Shown piece by piece: positions 8,234-16,147 of a DNA stretch of 64,000 bases. Origin of the DNA: Rhodoplanes sp963840055 (lineage in GTDB: Bacteria > Pseudomonadota > Alphaproteobacteria > Rhizobiales > Xanthobacteraceae); contig CAWIXM010000013.1 of assembly GCA_963840055.1 (NCBI GenBank), forward strand, positions 62,001 to 126,000. The letters run 5' to 3'. Below the pieces are notes generated by a model. The model ran no database searches. It saw only the letters and a program-made list of their open reading frames with translations, and was not told the DNA's origin. Both the position numbers and the translations under genes were made by a program. How positions within the stretch are numbered: position 1 is the stretch's first letter; every line of letters begins with the position of its first letter.

Positions 8234-9301
8234 ATGACGAGCCTCGTCCCCGCTGGCGATTTCCGTACCACCTACGCCGCCGACACCACGATCTTTCCCA
8301 CCGTCACCAGCCGCAATTGCGCGATCGCAGGCATCGGCGTGCTGTGTCTGGCGCCGTTCGTGCTCAGCCAGTATTGGCTCAGCATCCTTATCCAGATCGG
8401 TTATTTCGCCATCGCCGCGGTCGGCCTCAACATCCTGGTCGGCTTCACCGGCCAGATTTCGATCGGGCACGCCGCCTTCTTCGGTTTCGGTGCCTTCACC
8501 TCCGCTTATCTCAGCACCAAGATCGGAATTCCCGCGTTTTTCGCGATCCCGCTTTCCGGAATCGTCACGGCGTTGGTCGGCCTCGTCTTCGGCCTTCCGG
8601 CCGCACGCCTCAAGGGGCTTTACCTCGCCATTGCAACGCTTGCGGCGCAGTACATTCTGCTCGATTTCTTCTCGCGCGCGGAATGGTTCACCGGTGGGAT
8701 CGCGCCGGCGAGCGCAGAGCCCTTCACGCTATTCGGCTATGTGCTGCGCAGCGACCGGCAGTATTTCTATGTCGTGCTCGCTTATTTGATCGTGAGCTAT
8801 CTGCTGGTGACCAATCTCATCCGCACCCGCGACGGCCGCGCGCTGGTCGCCATCCGCGACCACTATCTCTCCGCCGAAATGATGGGGATCAACCTCACCA
8901 AGTATCGGACGTTGTCGTTCGGCTTAGCGGCGTTCTTCGCCGGAATCGGCGGCGCGCTCTACGCCCATTATGCTCAGGTCGTGTCGAACGAGGGTTTCGG
9001 CATTGAACGTTCGATCGTATTTCTAGCGATGGTGATTATCGGCGGGGTCGGGGCCGTGATGGGCACCTTGATGGGAACCGCGTTCATGGTGCTGCTGCCG
9101 GAGGTGATGGAATGGATCAGCGCCTCGTTGCGCGGCGGCGCGATCGACCGGGCGCTTGCGCTCAACAACAATATCGCCTTTCTGCGCGAAATCGCGATCG
9201 GCCTGGTAATCGTGTTGTTTTTAATCTTTGAGCCGGACGGGCTCGCGCACCGCTGGCGACAGATCAAGGCTTATTGGAAGCTCTACCCGTTCTCGCATTG
9301 A
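8234..9301 (+). CDS. LivM-like ABC transporter permease
   Basis: A 355-residue permease with the LivM hallmark VGLNILVGFTGQISIGHAAF, followed by LPAARLKGLYLAIATLA and the EAA-like loop containing IRDHYLSAEMMGINLTKYR. It has about ten hydrophobic segments and a longer, polar N terminus than LivH. It forms the heterodimeric channel with the preceding gene. The C terminus LFEPDGLAHRWRQIKAYW is also typical. The binding-protein gene follows after about 55 bases. Confidence 0.93.
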   Translation: MTSLVPAGDFRTTYAADTTIFPTVTSRNCAIAGIGVLCLAPFVLSQYWLSILIQIGYFAIAAVGLNILVGFTGQISIGHAAFFGFGAFTSAYLSTKIGIPAFFAIPLSGIVTALVGLVFGLPAARLKGLYLAIATLAAQYILLDFFSRAEWFTGGIAPASAEPFTLFGYVLRSDRQYFYVVLAYLIVSYLLVTNLIRTRDGRALVAIRDHYLSAEMMGINLTKYRTLSFGLAAFFAGIGGALYAHYAQVVSNEGFGIERSIVFLAMVIIGGVGAVMGTLMGTAFMVLLPEVMEWISASLRGGAIDRALALNNNIAFLREIAIGLVIVLFLIFEPDGLAHRWRQIKAYWKLYPFSH

Positions 9302-9356
9302 GGTCAGGACGGGTGGAACGGCTCAAGACCTCGTCACAATAAGGAGGAACACGTCC

Positions 9357-10634
9357 ATGCGAATGACCAATATACTGCGCAGCGTCTCGCTCGCAGCGCT
9401 CGTCCTCGGCTTGGCTGGAGCGGCGAACGCGGAGCAGGCCAAGGTAGGACAGCTTGCCGACTTCTCGGGCGCTACCGCGGATGTGGGCGTGCCGTTCGGC
9501 CAAGGCATCGTCGACGCCATCGCCTGGGCGAACAAGAAAGGCGGCGTCGACGTCGTGCTCGACACGGTCGACTATGGCTATCAGGTGCCGCGCGCGGTCT
9601 CCCAATATAAGAAATGGTCGAGTCCGGATAACAAGGTGCCCGCAATTCTCGGCTGGGGCACCGCGGACACCGAAGCGCTCACCGGTTTCATTGCTCAGGA
9701 CCAGATCCCCTATGTCTCCGCCTCCTATTCGGCGGCCCTCACCGATCCGACCGGAAAGAGCGGCAAGGCGAAGCCCGCGCCGTATAACTTTTTCTATGCC
9801 CCGAGCTATTCCGACGCGCTGCGCGCCATGCTGACCTGGGCGGCACAGGACTGGAAGGCCAAGGGCAAGCCCGGGAAGCCGAAATTCGTCCATATGGGCG
9901 CCAACCACCCCTATCCCAACGCGCCGAAGGCGGCGGGCGAAGCGATCGCCAAGGAGCTCGGCTTCGAGGTGCTGCCGCCGGTGCAGTTCGCGCTGACGCC
10001 GGGCGACTACACGGCGCAATGCCTGACGCTGAAGAACGCTGGCGCCAACTATGCGTTTCTCGGGAATACGGCCGGCTCGAACATCTCCGTGCTCAAAGCC
10101 TGCAAGAACATCGGCGCCGATGTGCAATTCCTCGGCAATGTCTGGGGCATGGACGAGAATGCGGCCAAGGCGGCGGGCGAAGCGGCGGACGGGGTGATAT
10201 TTCCGCTGCGCACCGGGGTGCCGTTCGGCGGCGACGCGCCCGGCATGAAGAACGTCATGGAGATTTCGAAAAACTCCGATCCCTCGGGAAGCGTCTACCG
10301 TCCAGTGCACTATGTGGCAGCCGTGTGCACCGCGCTCTATCTAAAGGAAGCGATCGACTGGGCGGCGAAGAACGGCGGCGTCAACGGCCCGAACGTCAAA
10401 AAGGGCTTCTATCAGAAAAAGGACTGGGTGCCGGCCGGTATGGAGGGCGTCTGCAACGCCTCGACCTGGACCGAGACCGACCATCGTCCGACCACGAATG
10501 TCGACCTTTATCGGATGAAGGTCAAAGGTTCGACCGAAGCGCCGCTGCCCGAGCTCATCAAGAATGGCACGATCAAGCTCGAGAAGGTGACGACCGTGAA
10601 GCTGCCGCGCAAGCCGGAATGGCTTGGCTGGTAA
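9357..10634 (+). CDS. ABC transporter substrate-binding protein, LivK/branched-chain type
   Basis: The 425-residue precursor starts with a clear signal peptide (RMTNILRSVSLAALVLGL, cleavage near AANA-EQA). The mature part is a periplasmic-binding-protein type I (Peripla_BP_6) fold: KVGQLADFSGATADVGVPFG at the start, and a hinge region around YVSASYSAALTDP. A strong Shine-Dalgarno AAGGAGGAA lies 9 to 10 bases before the ATG at 9357. Such proteins in LivKHMGF operons of Hyphomicrobiales bind amino acids, aromatic acids or other carboxylates. The linked CoA ligases point to a carboxylic acid. Confidence 0.92.
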   Translation: MRMTNILRSVSLAALVLGLAGAANAEQAKVGQLADFSGATADVGVPFGQGIVDAIAWANKKGGVDVVLDTVDYGYQVPRAVSQYKKWSSPDNKVPAILGWGTADTEALTGFIAQDQIPYVSASYSAALTDPTGKSGKAKPAPYNFFYAPSYSDALRAMLTWAAQDWKAKGKPGKPKFVHMGANHPYPNAPKAAGEAIAKELGFEVLPPVQFALTPGDYTAQCLTLKNAGANYAFLGNTAGSNISVLKACKNIGADVQFLGNVWGMDENAAKAAGEAADGVIFPLRTGVPFGGDAPGMKNVMEISKNSDPSGSVYRPVHYVAAVCTALYLKEAIDWAAKNGGVNGPNVKKGFYQKKDWVPAGMEGVCNASTWTETDHRPTTNVDLYRMKVKGSTEAPLPELIKNGTIKLEKVTTVKLPRKPEWLGW

Positions 10635-10671
10635 GAGAACGCACGGGTCATGCGTGGCGCAGACCCCTTTT

Positions 10672-10722
10672 CCCCTTCCCATTTTCGGAAGGGGGGAAGG
10701 GGTGGGATTGATCCCAATCCCA
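10672..10722. repeat. paired hairpins downstream of the binding-protein gene
   Basis: Two inverted repeats stand side by side: CCCCTTCCC with GGGAAGGGG (10672-10702) and TGGGATT with AATCCCA (10703-10722). The first belongs to the same polypyrimidine/polypurine family as the elements at 53344, 57436, 59406 and 63603. Lying 37 bases after a highly expressed binding-protein gene and before the second ATPase, it may stabilise the 3' end of the upstream message or attenuate the downstream genes. Confidence 0.6.
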
Positions 10723-10878
10723 CCCTCAAAGGCCATCAGTGTTTTGACTGCTATGAACTACTTCACAGGGAGACGGGCGTTTAATTCGGTAGGATAGCGA
10801 ACGATTTTCGCATTCGCGGCCGAGCTTCGGTCGGGGGAAGCCAGGCCAATCGCTAGCGACCGCGCTCGCGGCAAACTG

Positions 10879-11736
10879 ATGATTCAACAAATGGAACAGT
10901 CGCTCGATCCGTCCGGAAACGGCGGCGCGAAAACCAACATTGACGCATCGCCGCTCCTTTCGGTGCGCAACATCGAAGTGGTGTACGACGAGGTGATTCT
11001 GGTATTGCGTGGGCTCAGCCTCGACGTCCCGCGGGGCGCGGTGGTGGCGCTGCTCGGCGCCAACGGCGCCGGCAAGTCGACTACGCTGAAGGCCATTTCC
11101 GGACTGCTCAAGACCGAGAACGGCGAGGTGACGCGCGGCGAAATCGTATTCGACGGCGAACAGATCGACGGCGGCGATCCGGTGCGGACGGTCCGCCGCG
11201 GCATTTCGCAGGTGATGGAGGGCCGGCGCATCATCGCCGACCTTACCGCGCTCGAAAACCTCAGGCTCGGCGCCTTCACCCGCCGGGACAAAGAGGTTGC
11301 CCGCGACATCGACATGGTGCTCAGCTACTTCCCGCGCCTGAAGGAGCGCACGGGTCTTGCCGGCTATCTCTCCGGCGGCGAGCAGCAAATGCTCGCGATC
11401 GGGCGCGCGCTGATGGCCCGGCCGCGGCTGATCCTGATGGACGAGCCGTCGATGGGCCTGTCGCCTTTGCTGGTGAAGGAGGTGTTCGGCATCATTCGCG
11501 ACATCAACCGCGACCTCGGCGTCACCACCCTGCTGGTGGAGCAGAACGCGCGCGCGGCGCTGTCGGTGGCGAGCTACGGCTACATCATGGATCAGGGCAA
11601 GGTGGTGCTCGACGGCACGGCGGACGCATTGCGCGACAATGAAGACGTCAAGGAATTCTATCTCGGCGGCGCCGGCGATCAGCGCCGCAGCTTCAAAAAC
11701 CTCAAAAGCTTCAGGAGACGCAAGAGGTGGCTGTAA
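10879..11736 (+). CDS. LivF-like ABC transporter ATPase
   Basis: A 285-residue ATPase of LivF type. Walker A is GANGAGKST near residues 59-67, the signature is LSGGEQQMLAIGRALMA, and Walker B is LILMDEPSMGLSP, which is the LivF wording. The first 25 residues are non-conserved and polar, so a start at a later in-frame codon such as 10891 is possible. It completes the transporter with the LivG-like ATPase at the head of the operon, although about 240 bases with hairpins separate it from the binding-protein gene. Confidence 0.9.
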   Translation: MIQQMEQSLDPSGNGGAKTNIDASPLLSVRNIEVVYDEVILVLRGLSLDVPRGAVVALLGANGAGKSTTLKAISGLLKTENGEVTRGEIVFDGEQIDGGDPVRTVRRGISQVMEGRRIIADLTALENLRLGAFTRRDKEVARDIDMVLSYFPRLKERTGLAGYLSGGEQQMLAIGRALMARPRLILMDEPSMGLSPLLVKEVFGIIRDINRDLGVTTLLVEQNARAALSVASYGYIMDQGKVVLDGTADALRDNEDVKEFYLGGAGDQRRSFKNLKSFRRRKRWL

Positions 11737-12989
11737 AGGCGGCGGCCGACGCAGGATTCGACAGACTGGAGCGGCGTAGCGCCGATGAGCGCGAGGCCGC
11801 ATTGATCGCAGCGCTGGCGAAGCTCGTCGCGCATGCCAAACAGGCGAGCGCCTATTACAGCGAACTGTTCGCCGACATCGCTCCACGGGACATCAAGGAC
11901 TTGAGCGTGCTCGCGCGCCTGCCGGTCACCCGCAAGGCGGCTCTGAAAAAGCTGCAGGAAGGCAAGCCGCCGTTCGGCGGGCTCGAAGCAACGCCGATCT
12001 CGCGGCTTGCCCGGATATTTGCCTCGCCGGGACCGGTCTTCGAGCCGGAGGCGGTCCGCCCCGACTATTGGCGCTACGCGCGCGCCCTGTGGGCGACGGG
12101 ACTGCGGCCAGGCGATCTCCTACACAACTGCTTCGCCTATCACTTCACGCCGGCGGGCGCGATGATGGAGACGGGCGCGCTTGCGCTCGGCGCCACCGTT
12201 TTCCCCGCCGGCACCGGCCAGACCGGCCTTCAAGTTCAGACCGCGGCGAAGCTGCGGCCGGTCGCCTATTCCGGGACTCCCGATTTCCTGCGCACCATTC
12301 TCGAGCATGCAGACGGTCAGGGCGCGGATCTCTCCAGTATAGAGATCGCGCATGTCACCGGCGGGGCGCTGCTTCCCGACGCCCGCGCTTTCTATGCGCA
12401 ACGAGCGATCGAGGTGATGCAGAGCTACGGGACGGCGGAGATCGGACTGATCGCGTACGAGAGCGCGGCGCATGAGGGGCTGATCGCCGATGAAGGAGTG
12501 ATCGTCGAGATTGTCGAACCGGGAACCGGCACGCCGGTTACGGACGGCGAAACGGGCGAGGTGCTGGTCACCGTTCTCAATCCCGATTACCCGCTCATCC
12601 GCTTCGCGACCGGCGATCTGTCGGCGATCCTGCCGGGCGCAAGCCCATGCGGGCGCACCAATCGCCGCATCAAGGGCTGGATGGGACGGGCGGATCAGAC
12701 CACCAAGGTGAAGGGAATGTTTGTGCATCCGCATCAGATCGCGGAGATCGTCCGTCGCCATCCGGAGATCAGCCATGCGCGGCTTCTGGTCGGCCGCGAG
12801 CGCGGAGCCGACGTCATGACGCTGAAGGTCGAGGCGGCGCAGGCGAGCGGCGAGTTCGTGCGCGCGATCGAGGCAAGCGTCCAGGCGGTCACGCGCCTCA
12901 AAGGGCACGTGGAGATCGCTCCCGCCGGAACCCTGCCGCGGGACGGCAAGGCGATCGAAGACGCCCGCGACTATGGGGGTCAGTCATAG
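11727..12989 (+). CDS. PaaK-like phenylacetate-CoA ligase family protein
   Basis: The 420-residue protein is an adenylate-forming ligase of the compact PaaK type. It begins with helix-rich sequence including QASAYYSELFADI, has the acceptor region MQSYGTAEIGLIAYES and the C-terminal MTLKVEAAQASGEF. It lacks the long N-terminal domain of the first ligase in the operon, so it probably takes a different acid, such as an aromatic or cyclic one. Translation starts at GTG 11727 after an AGGAG site, overlapping the LivF-like gene by 10 bases. Its 3' end overlaps the convergent IclR gene by 6 bases. PaaK paralogs often sit in LIV-type transporter clusters with unknown substrate. Confidence 0.83.
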   Translation: MAVKAAADAGFDRLERRSADEREAALIAALAKLVAHAKQASAYYSELFADIAPRDIKDLSVLARLPVTRKAALKKLQEGKPPFGGLEATPISRLARIFASPGPVFEPEAVRPDYWRYARALWATGLRPGDLLHNCFAYHFTPAGAMMETGALALGATVFPAGTGQTGLQVQTAAKLRPVAYSGTPDFLRTILEHADGQGADLSSIEIAHVTGGALLPDARAFYAQRAIEVMQSYGTAEIGLIAYESAAHEGLIADEGVIVEIVEPGTGTPVTDGETGEVLVTVLNPDYPLIRFATGDLSAILPGASPCGRTNRRIKGWMGRADQTTKVKGMFVHPHQIAEIVRRHPEISHARLLVGRERGADVMTLKVEAAQASGEFVRAIEASVQAVTRLKGHVEIAPAGTLPRDGKAIEDARDYGGQS

Positions 12990-13856
12990 CCGGGCGGCGA
13001 ACTCCCCGGCGTTATTGGCGCCCAGCGGACCTGCAGCCCGCGCCGAGGCGCTCGCCGCATCGTCCCAGATCGCGTTCGAGAGGGTTTCGGCCGCGCTCTT
13101 GAGCGAAGATACGATCGCGTCTGAAGACGAATACCCGAGCCTATCAGCGAAACCCACAACGCCCAGGCTGTAAACGACGCCGGCGCCGCCGGTCCGGACC
13201 GGACAGGCATAGCTCAGTATGCCGGGATCGAGTTCCTGGTCGGAAACCGCGAACCCCTGTTGACGGATCTTTTCAATCTCAGCGGCGATTTCATGTTCTG
13301 TCGTCTTCGTGCGCGCCGTGTATTGGATACAGGGCTTGGCCATGACGTCGTCGAGCAGCCGCTCATCGGCAAAGGCGAGAATCGCCTTGGCCGACGCGGC
13401 GGCGTGGAATGGCATGCTGCGGCCGGGACGAATGAAGGCCAGGTTTTCGTCGCCGGGCAACGCGACCGCCAGCGTTTCCACTTCGGTGCCTTCCAGTTTG
13501 GCGACGTAGACGGCTTCGCCGAAATCGGACGCTAATCTGTCGAGAATTGGCTGGGCTAGCTGACGGACCGCGCCGCGCGGCATGGCTGGGCAATGCATGC
13601 GGAGCAAGCGGGGACCCAACACATAATGCTTGCGGCGCTTTCCTTGCGCGAGGAAGCCGACGTGAAGCAACGCATGGACAAGCCGGTACACGGTCGCCTG
13701 CGGCAACCGGGTGCGCTCCCCGATCTCCGCCAGTGACAAGGCGCGCGAGGCCTGAGCCACTGTATCGAGAATCAACGCATAGCGGCTGAGGATCGCGCGG
13801 CCCCCATGGGGGCTGCGATTCTTCGATACTACCTTCACTGGAACAGCCTCTGACAT
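12984..13856 (-). CDS. IclR-family transcriptional regulator
   Basis: The 290-residue protein has an N-terminal winged helix-turn-helix (LSLAEIGERTRLPQATVYRL, about residues 41-60). A C-terminal IclR effector domain follows, with MPFHAAASAKAILAF and the segment IQQGFAVSDQELDPGI-like around residues 195-215 (here IRQQGFAVSDQELDPG). IclR proteins commonly control aromatic and organic acid catabolism and respond to a pathway metabolite. It lies tail to tail with the transporter/ligase operon, so it is the natural candidate regulator of that operon and of the badI-like gene. An inverted repeat just upstream of its start may be its own operator. Confidence 0.9.
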   Translation of the reverse strand: MSEAVPVKVVSKNRSPHGGRAILSRYALILDTVAQASRALSLAEIGERTRLPQATVYRLVHALLHVGFLAQGKRRKHYVLGPRLLRMHCPAMPRGAVRQLAQPILDRLASDFGEAVYVAKLEGTEVETLAVALPGDENLAFIRPGRSMPFHAAASAKAILAFADERLLDDVMAKPCIQYTARTKTTEHEIAAEIEKIRQQGFAVSDQELDPGILSYACPVRTGGAGVVYSLGVVGFADRLGYSSSDAIVSSLKSAAETLSNAIWDDAASASARAAGPLGANNAGEFAARL

Positions 13857-13874
13857 TGGGGGGCACCGTGTCTA

Positions 13875-13897
13875 TTGAAATCCATGTGAAATTTCAA
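13875..13897. promoter_or_regulatory. candidate IclR operator palindrome
   Basis: TTGAAAT at 13875-13881 is repeated inverted as ATTTCAA at 13891-13897 with a 9-base spacer, and the right half contains the perfect palindrome TGAAATTTCA at 13887-13896. It lies 19 bases upstream of the IclR gene start, in an AT-rich patch of an otherwise GC-rich region. IclR proteins bind similar AT-centred palindromes, so autoregulation is a reasonable inference. Confidence 0.5.
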
Positions 13898-14089
13898 CTA
13901 GTCCGGGAACTTTGTCAAGGAGCAATAGCCGATTTCAAAGACATGCGGCCGCGCTGCAACGCACATAAGGCGTTCGGATGTGCCTGGATTCGAGTGCAGC
14001 CGCCCTCATTTGACGGTATTCGATGCCGATGGGGTTTCCTGCGCCGGGGTCGGCCAGGCGCGGTTCTTGTCCGGATCCACTAAGTGACC

Positions 14090-14132
14090 GCATTTTTCAG
14101 CGGCGAACCGGTCCCCGCTCCGCGGGAAATGC
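14090..14132. repeat. 43-bp dispersed palindrome, copy 2 (degenerate)
   Basis: The outer arms GCATTT and AAATGC flank GCGGCGAACCGGT in the same arrangement and total length as the other three copies. The right half is altered to CCGCTCCGCGG, which reduces pairing. This is the most diverged of the four elements in the window. Confidence 0.65.
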
Positions 14133-14403
14133 CCTGGCGGGCGGCGCTGGCCGGCTTGGGCAAGCACCCGAAAGCATCGGTTGCGGCGCTGATGGAAGGC
14201 CGCTGCGCACGGCACCGCACTGCGTTGCAATAGAAGGCAGCCGCCCGCGAGGGATAAATCTCTCTCTAATCCCCTCGCGCGCGCCGCCGACTGCGCATAT
14301 ATATCGGAAGTCAACCGCGAGCGGGGACATCAAGAACAATCGCTGGCTCGCCGCGTTGGCAACATGAGAAGAAGACCTCGTCGGGGGGAAACGGGAGCGA
14401 AAG

Positions 14404-14586
14404 ATGGCCAACTCGACAAAAATTCTTTACGAGCATCTCAAGGACTATCCGACGTCCACCGAAGGCTATCACGACGTCAGCATTCCCGCCGTGGCTGCCG
14501 CGTTGCGCTACGAGCACCTGCCAAAGAACGAAGACCGCGAAGCTCGCTCACGCGCCGACGAGAAGGAAAAGGCCGAACATCGGTGA
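14404..14586 (+). CDS. small hypothetical protein, 60 residues
   Basis: The product is short, hydrophilic and highly charged toward its C terminus (KNEDREARSRADEKEKAE), with a more structured N-terminal half (STKILYEHLKDYPTSTEGY). A GGGAGCGAAAG sequence, a modest ribosome site, precedes the ATG. No domain was recognised. It stands alone between two long intergenic regions, on the same strand as the next small gene. It could be a real small protein or a chance frame; codon use is compatible with coding, but that is weak support. Confidence 0.4.
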   Translation: MANSTKILYEHLKDYPTSTEGYHDVSIPAVAAALRYEHLPKNEDREARSRADEKEKAEHR

Positions 14587-14988
14587 CCATCGTGGTCGAC
14601 TCTTGTTCGCCTTCAGCTAGGGCTCGGATCATTATCCTCTGCAATCACTATCCTCTGTAATCACTGCAAAGCGGTCGTGCGCCGTTGAAGCAAGCCTTGC
14701 TCGCGCTTGCGTGCAGGCTTTGGCGCCGACAAATAGATTAGACGCGGCGTGTCCGATCTCCCCACGGCCGGCGCGCGTCAATCAGGCGATTGGTAATATG
14801 AATAGAACAAATAAGTTCGGGTTTCGGCGACAGGGCAGCAACTGCTGCCGCATTGGGCTGTGCTCTCCGCATAAACCAAACGTTGGACTCGCAATTCGGC
14901 AATAAACCGGATATCCAACAGCGCGCTGTGATCTTGCCATTACCGGCTCGATCAAGCTTTCTCCTGTCACCTTATATCTGGAGCCACA
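14587..14988. other. 402-base intergenic region with a 16-bp tandem duplication
   Basis: No gene is supported here. The region is AT-richer than the window average. It contains a near-perfect tandem duplication of 16 bp (TATCCTCTGCAATCAC, then TATCCTCTGTAATCAC) at 14633-14664. The 3' part carries the promoter and leader of the small gene starting at 14989. Confidence 0.5.
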
Positions 14989-15168
14989 ATGGCGCGACCG
15001 AAAAGCAAAGCACCACGCGCATGGACGAAAGACGATATCCGCGCGTTGAAGACTCTCGCCAAACAGAAGACTCCGATTGCGAAGGTCGCCCGCGCGCTCA
15101 AGCGTACCGAAAGCGCGACGCGGCAGAAGGCCTACGCTATCGGCGTTTCATTGCGGTCTCGCGGGTGA
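14989..15168 (+). CDS. small Myb/SANT-like DNA-binding protein, 59 residues
   Basis: This short gene runs from ATG 14989 to TGA 15166-15168 and encodes a 59-residue basic protein. The sequence reads as one helical DNA-binding unit: WTKDDIRALKTLAKQKTP, then AKVARALKRTESATRQKAYA and an ending SLRSRG. The pattern W-x-(K/E)-x-(D/E)-(I/V)-x-x-L-K followed by AKALxRTxxATRQKA matches small SANT/Myb- or GcrA-like proteins common in Hyphomicrobiales, as recalled from memory. A GGAG site lies 6 to 9 bases upstream. It is convergent with ispE, 34 bases away. A nucleoid or regulatory role is inferred from charge and fold only. Confidence 0.75.
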   Translation: MARPKSKAPRAWTKDDIRALKTLAKQKTPIAKVARALKRTESATRQKAYAIGVSLRSRG

Positions 15169-15202
15169 GACGACTTTCGTTCCAATCGAAATGACGCTCG
15201 CT

Positions 15203-16117
15203 TTACGTCACCGCGGCACGGGAGGAAAGCTCCGTCGCCTGCACCCACCAGCGTGGTTGCGCGGCCTTGAGACTCCGTGCTGCCGCCTCCGCCGTTTCTT
15301 TTGAAACGAATAGTCCGAAGCATGTCGCGCCCGAGCCGGACATGCGCGCGAGCCGGCATCCCGGCTGCGCGCGCAGCGTAGCGAGAAGGCTGGCGATTGC
15401 GGGCGCAAGCTTGATCGCGGGGGCTTCCAAATCGTTGGGGTGAACGGCGAGGAACGTGAAAAGAGCGTCAGGCTCGCGCGGGATCGCTGCATCCGCGCAA
15501 GGCTCGCCGCGCCATTCGCCGGCCGCGAAGCCGAGCGCCGCAAACACCTCCTTGGTCGCAAGCGGAAAGCCCGGTCCGACCAGCACGGCCGATAGGGTTG
15601 GCAGCACGACCGGCGCGGACAGAACTTCGCCGACGCCGCGCATCATCCGCGGCTGTGGATCGAGGCAAACTGGCACATCAGCGCCGGACGCCAGCGCCGC
15701 CGCGGCCAGCCGCGGGTCGGCGAGCGCAACGTCGTTCGCTCGCGCGACGAGGCGCAACGCCGCTGCAGCGTCGGACGAGCCGCCGCCCAATCCCGCGCCC
15801 GCCGGCAATCGCTTGACGAGTTCGAATGCGCCGAGGCGTAGGTCCGCGATGCGCCCGGCGAGCGCGCGCACCGCCTTGAGCACCAGATTGTCGGCGACGG
15901 GTCCCGCCTGTCCGGCGGTCGGTCCGCTCACCAACAGCGCAAGCGGCGCATCGAGGCGCAGCGTCAATTGGTCTGCCACGGCGGCAAATGCGACCAGGCT
16001 TTCCAGATCGTGATAGCCGTCGGGACGTTTGCGAAGGACGCGCAGCGTCAGATTCACTTTGGCCGGCGCGGTCTCGCTCAGAACGTCGACCGCGTCCGCC
16101 GCAGGCATGTCCGTCAT
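15203..16117 (-). CDS. ispE: 4-diphosphocytidyl-2-C-methyl-D-erythritol kinase
   Basis: IspE phosphorylates CDP-methylerythritol in the MEP route to isoprenoids. The 304-residue product has the GHMP kinase pattern. The N-terminal substrate motif is ETAPAKVNLTLRVLRKRPDGYHD, with the ATP loop LPAGAGLGGGSSDAAAALR near residues 105-123 and a C-terminal MSGSGATCFGLF. Lys and Asp of PAKVNL and GLGGGSSDA are the catalytic and nucleotide-binding positions. The gene follows the TPR-protein gene on the same strand by 30 bases, so both are probably cotranscribed. Confidence 0.95.
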   Translation of the reverse strand: MTDMPAADAVDVLSETAPAKVNLTLRVLRKRPDGYHDLESLVAFAAVADQLTLRLDAPLALLVSGPTAGQAGPVADNLVLKAVRALAGRIADLRLGAFELVKRLPAGAGLGGGSSDAAAALRLVARANDVALADPRLAAAALASGADVPVCLDPQPRMMRGVGEVLSAPVVLPTLSAVLVGPGFPLATKEVFAALGFAAGEWRGEPCADAAIPREPDALFTFLAVHPNDLEAPAIKLAPAIASLLATLRAQPGCRLARMSGSGATCFGLFVSKETAEAAARSLKAAQPRWWVQATELSSRAAVT

Positions 16118-16147
16118 CAGATTCTCACGAGGCGCGCCGCGCGCGAC

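Larger units (their letters stand above)
13857..14403. other. 547-base intergenic region upstream of the IclR gene
   Basis: The region holds the promoter side of the IclR gene, the putative operator at 13875-13897 and copy 2 of the 43-bp palindrome at 14090-14132. Several short open frames exist on both strands, but none has a good ribosome site, a recognised domain or consistent codon use. No gene is called. Confidence 0.5.
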
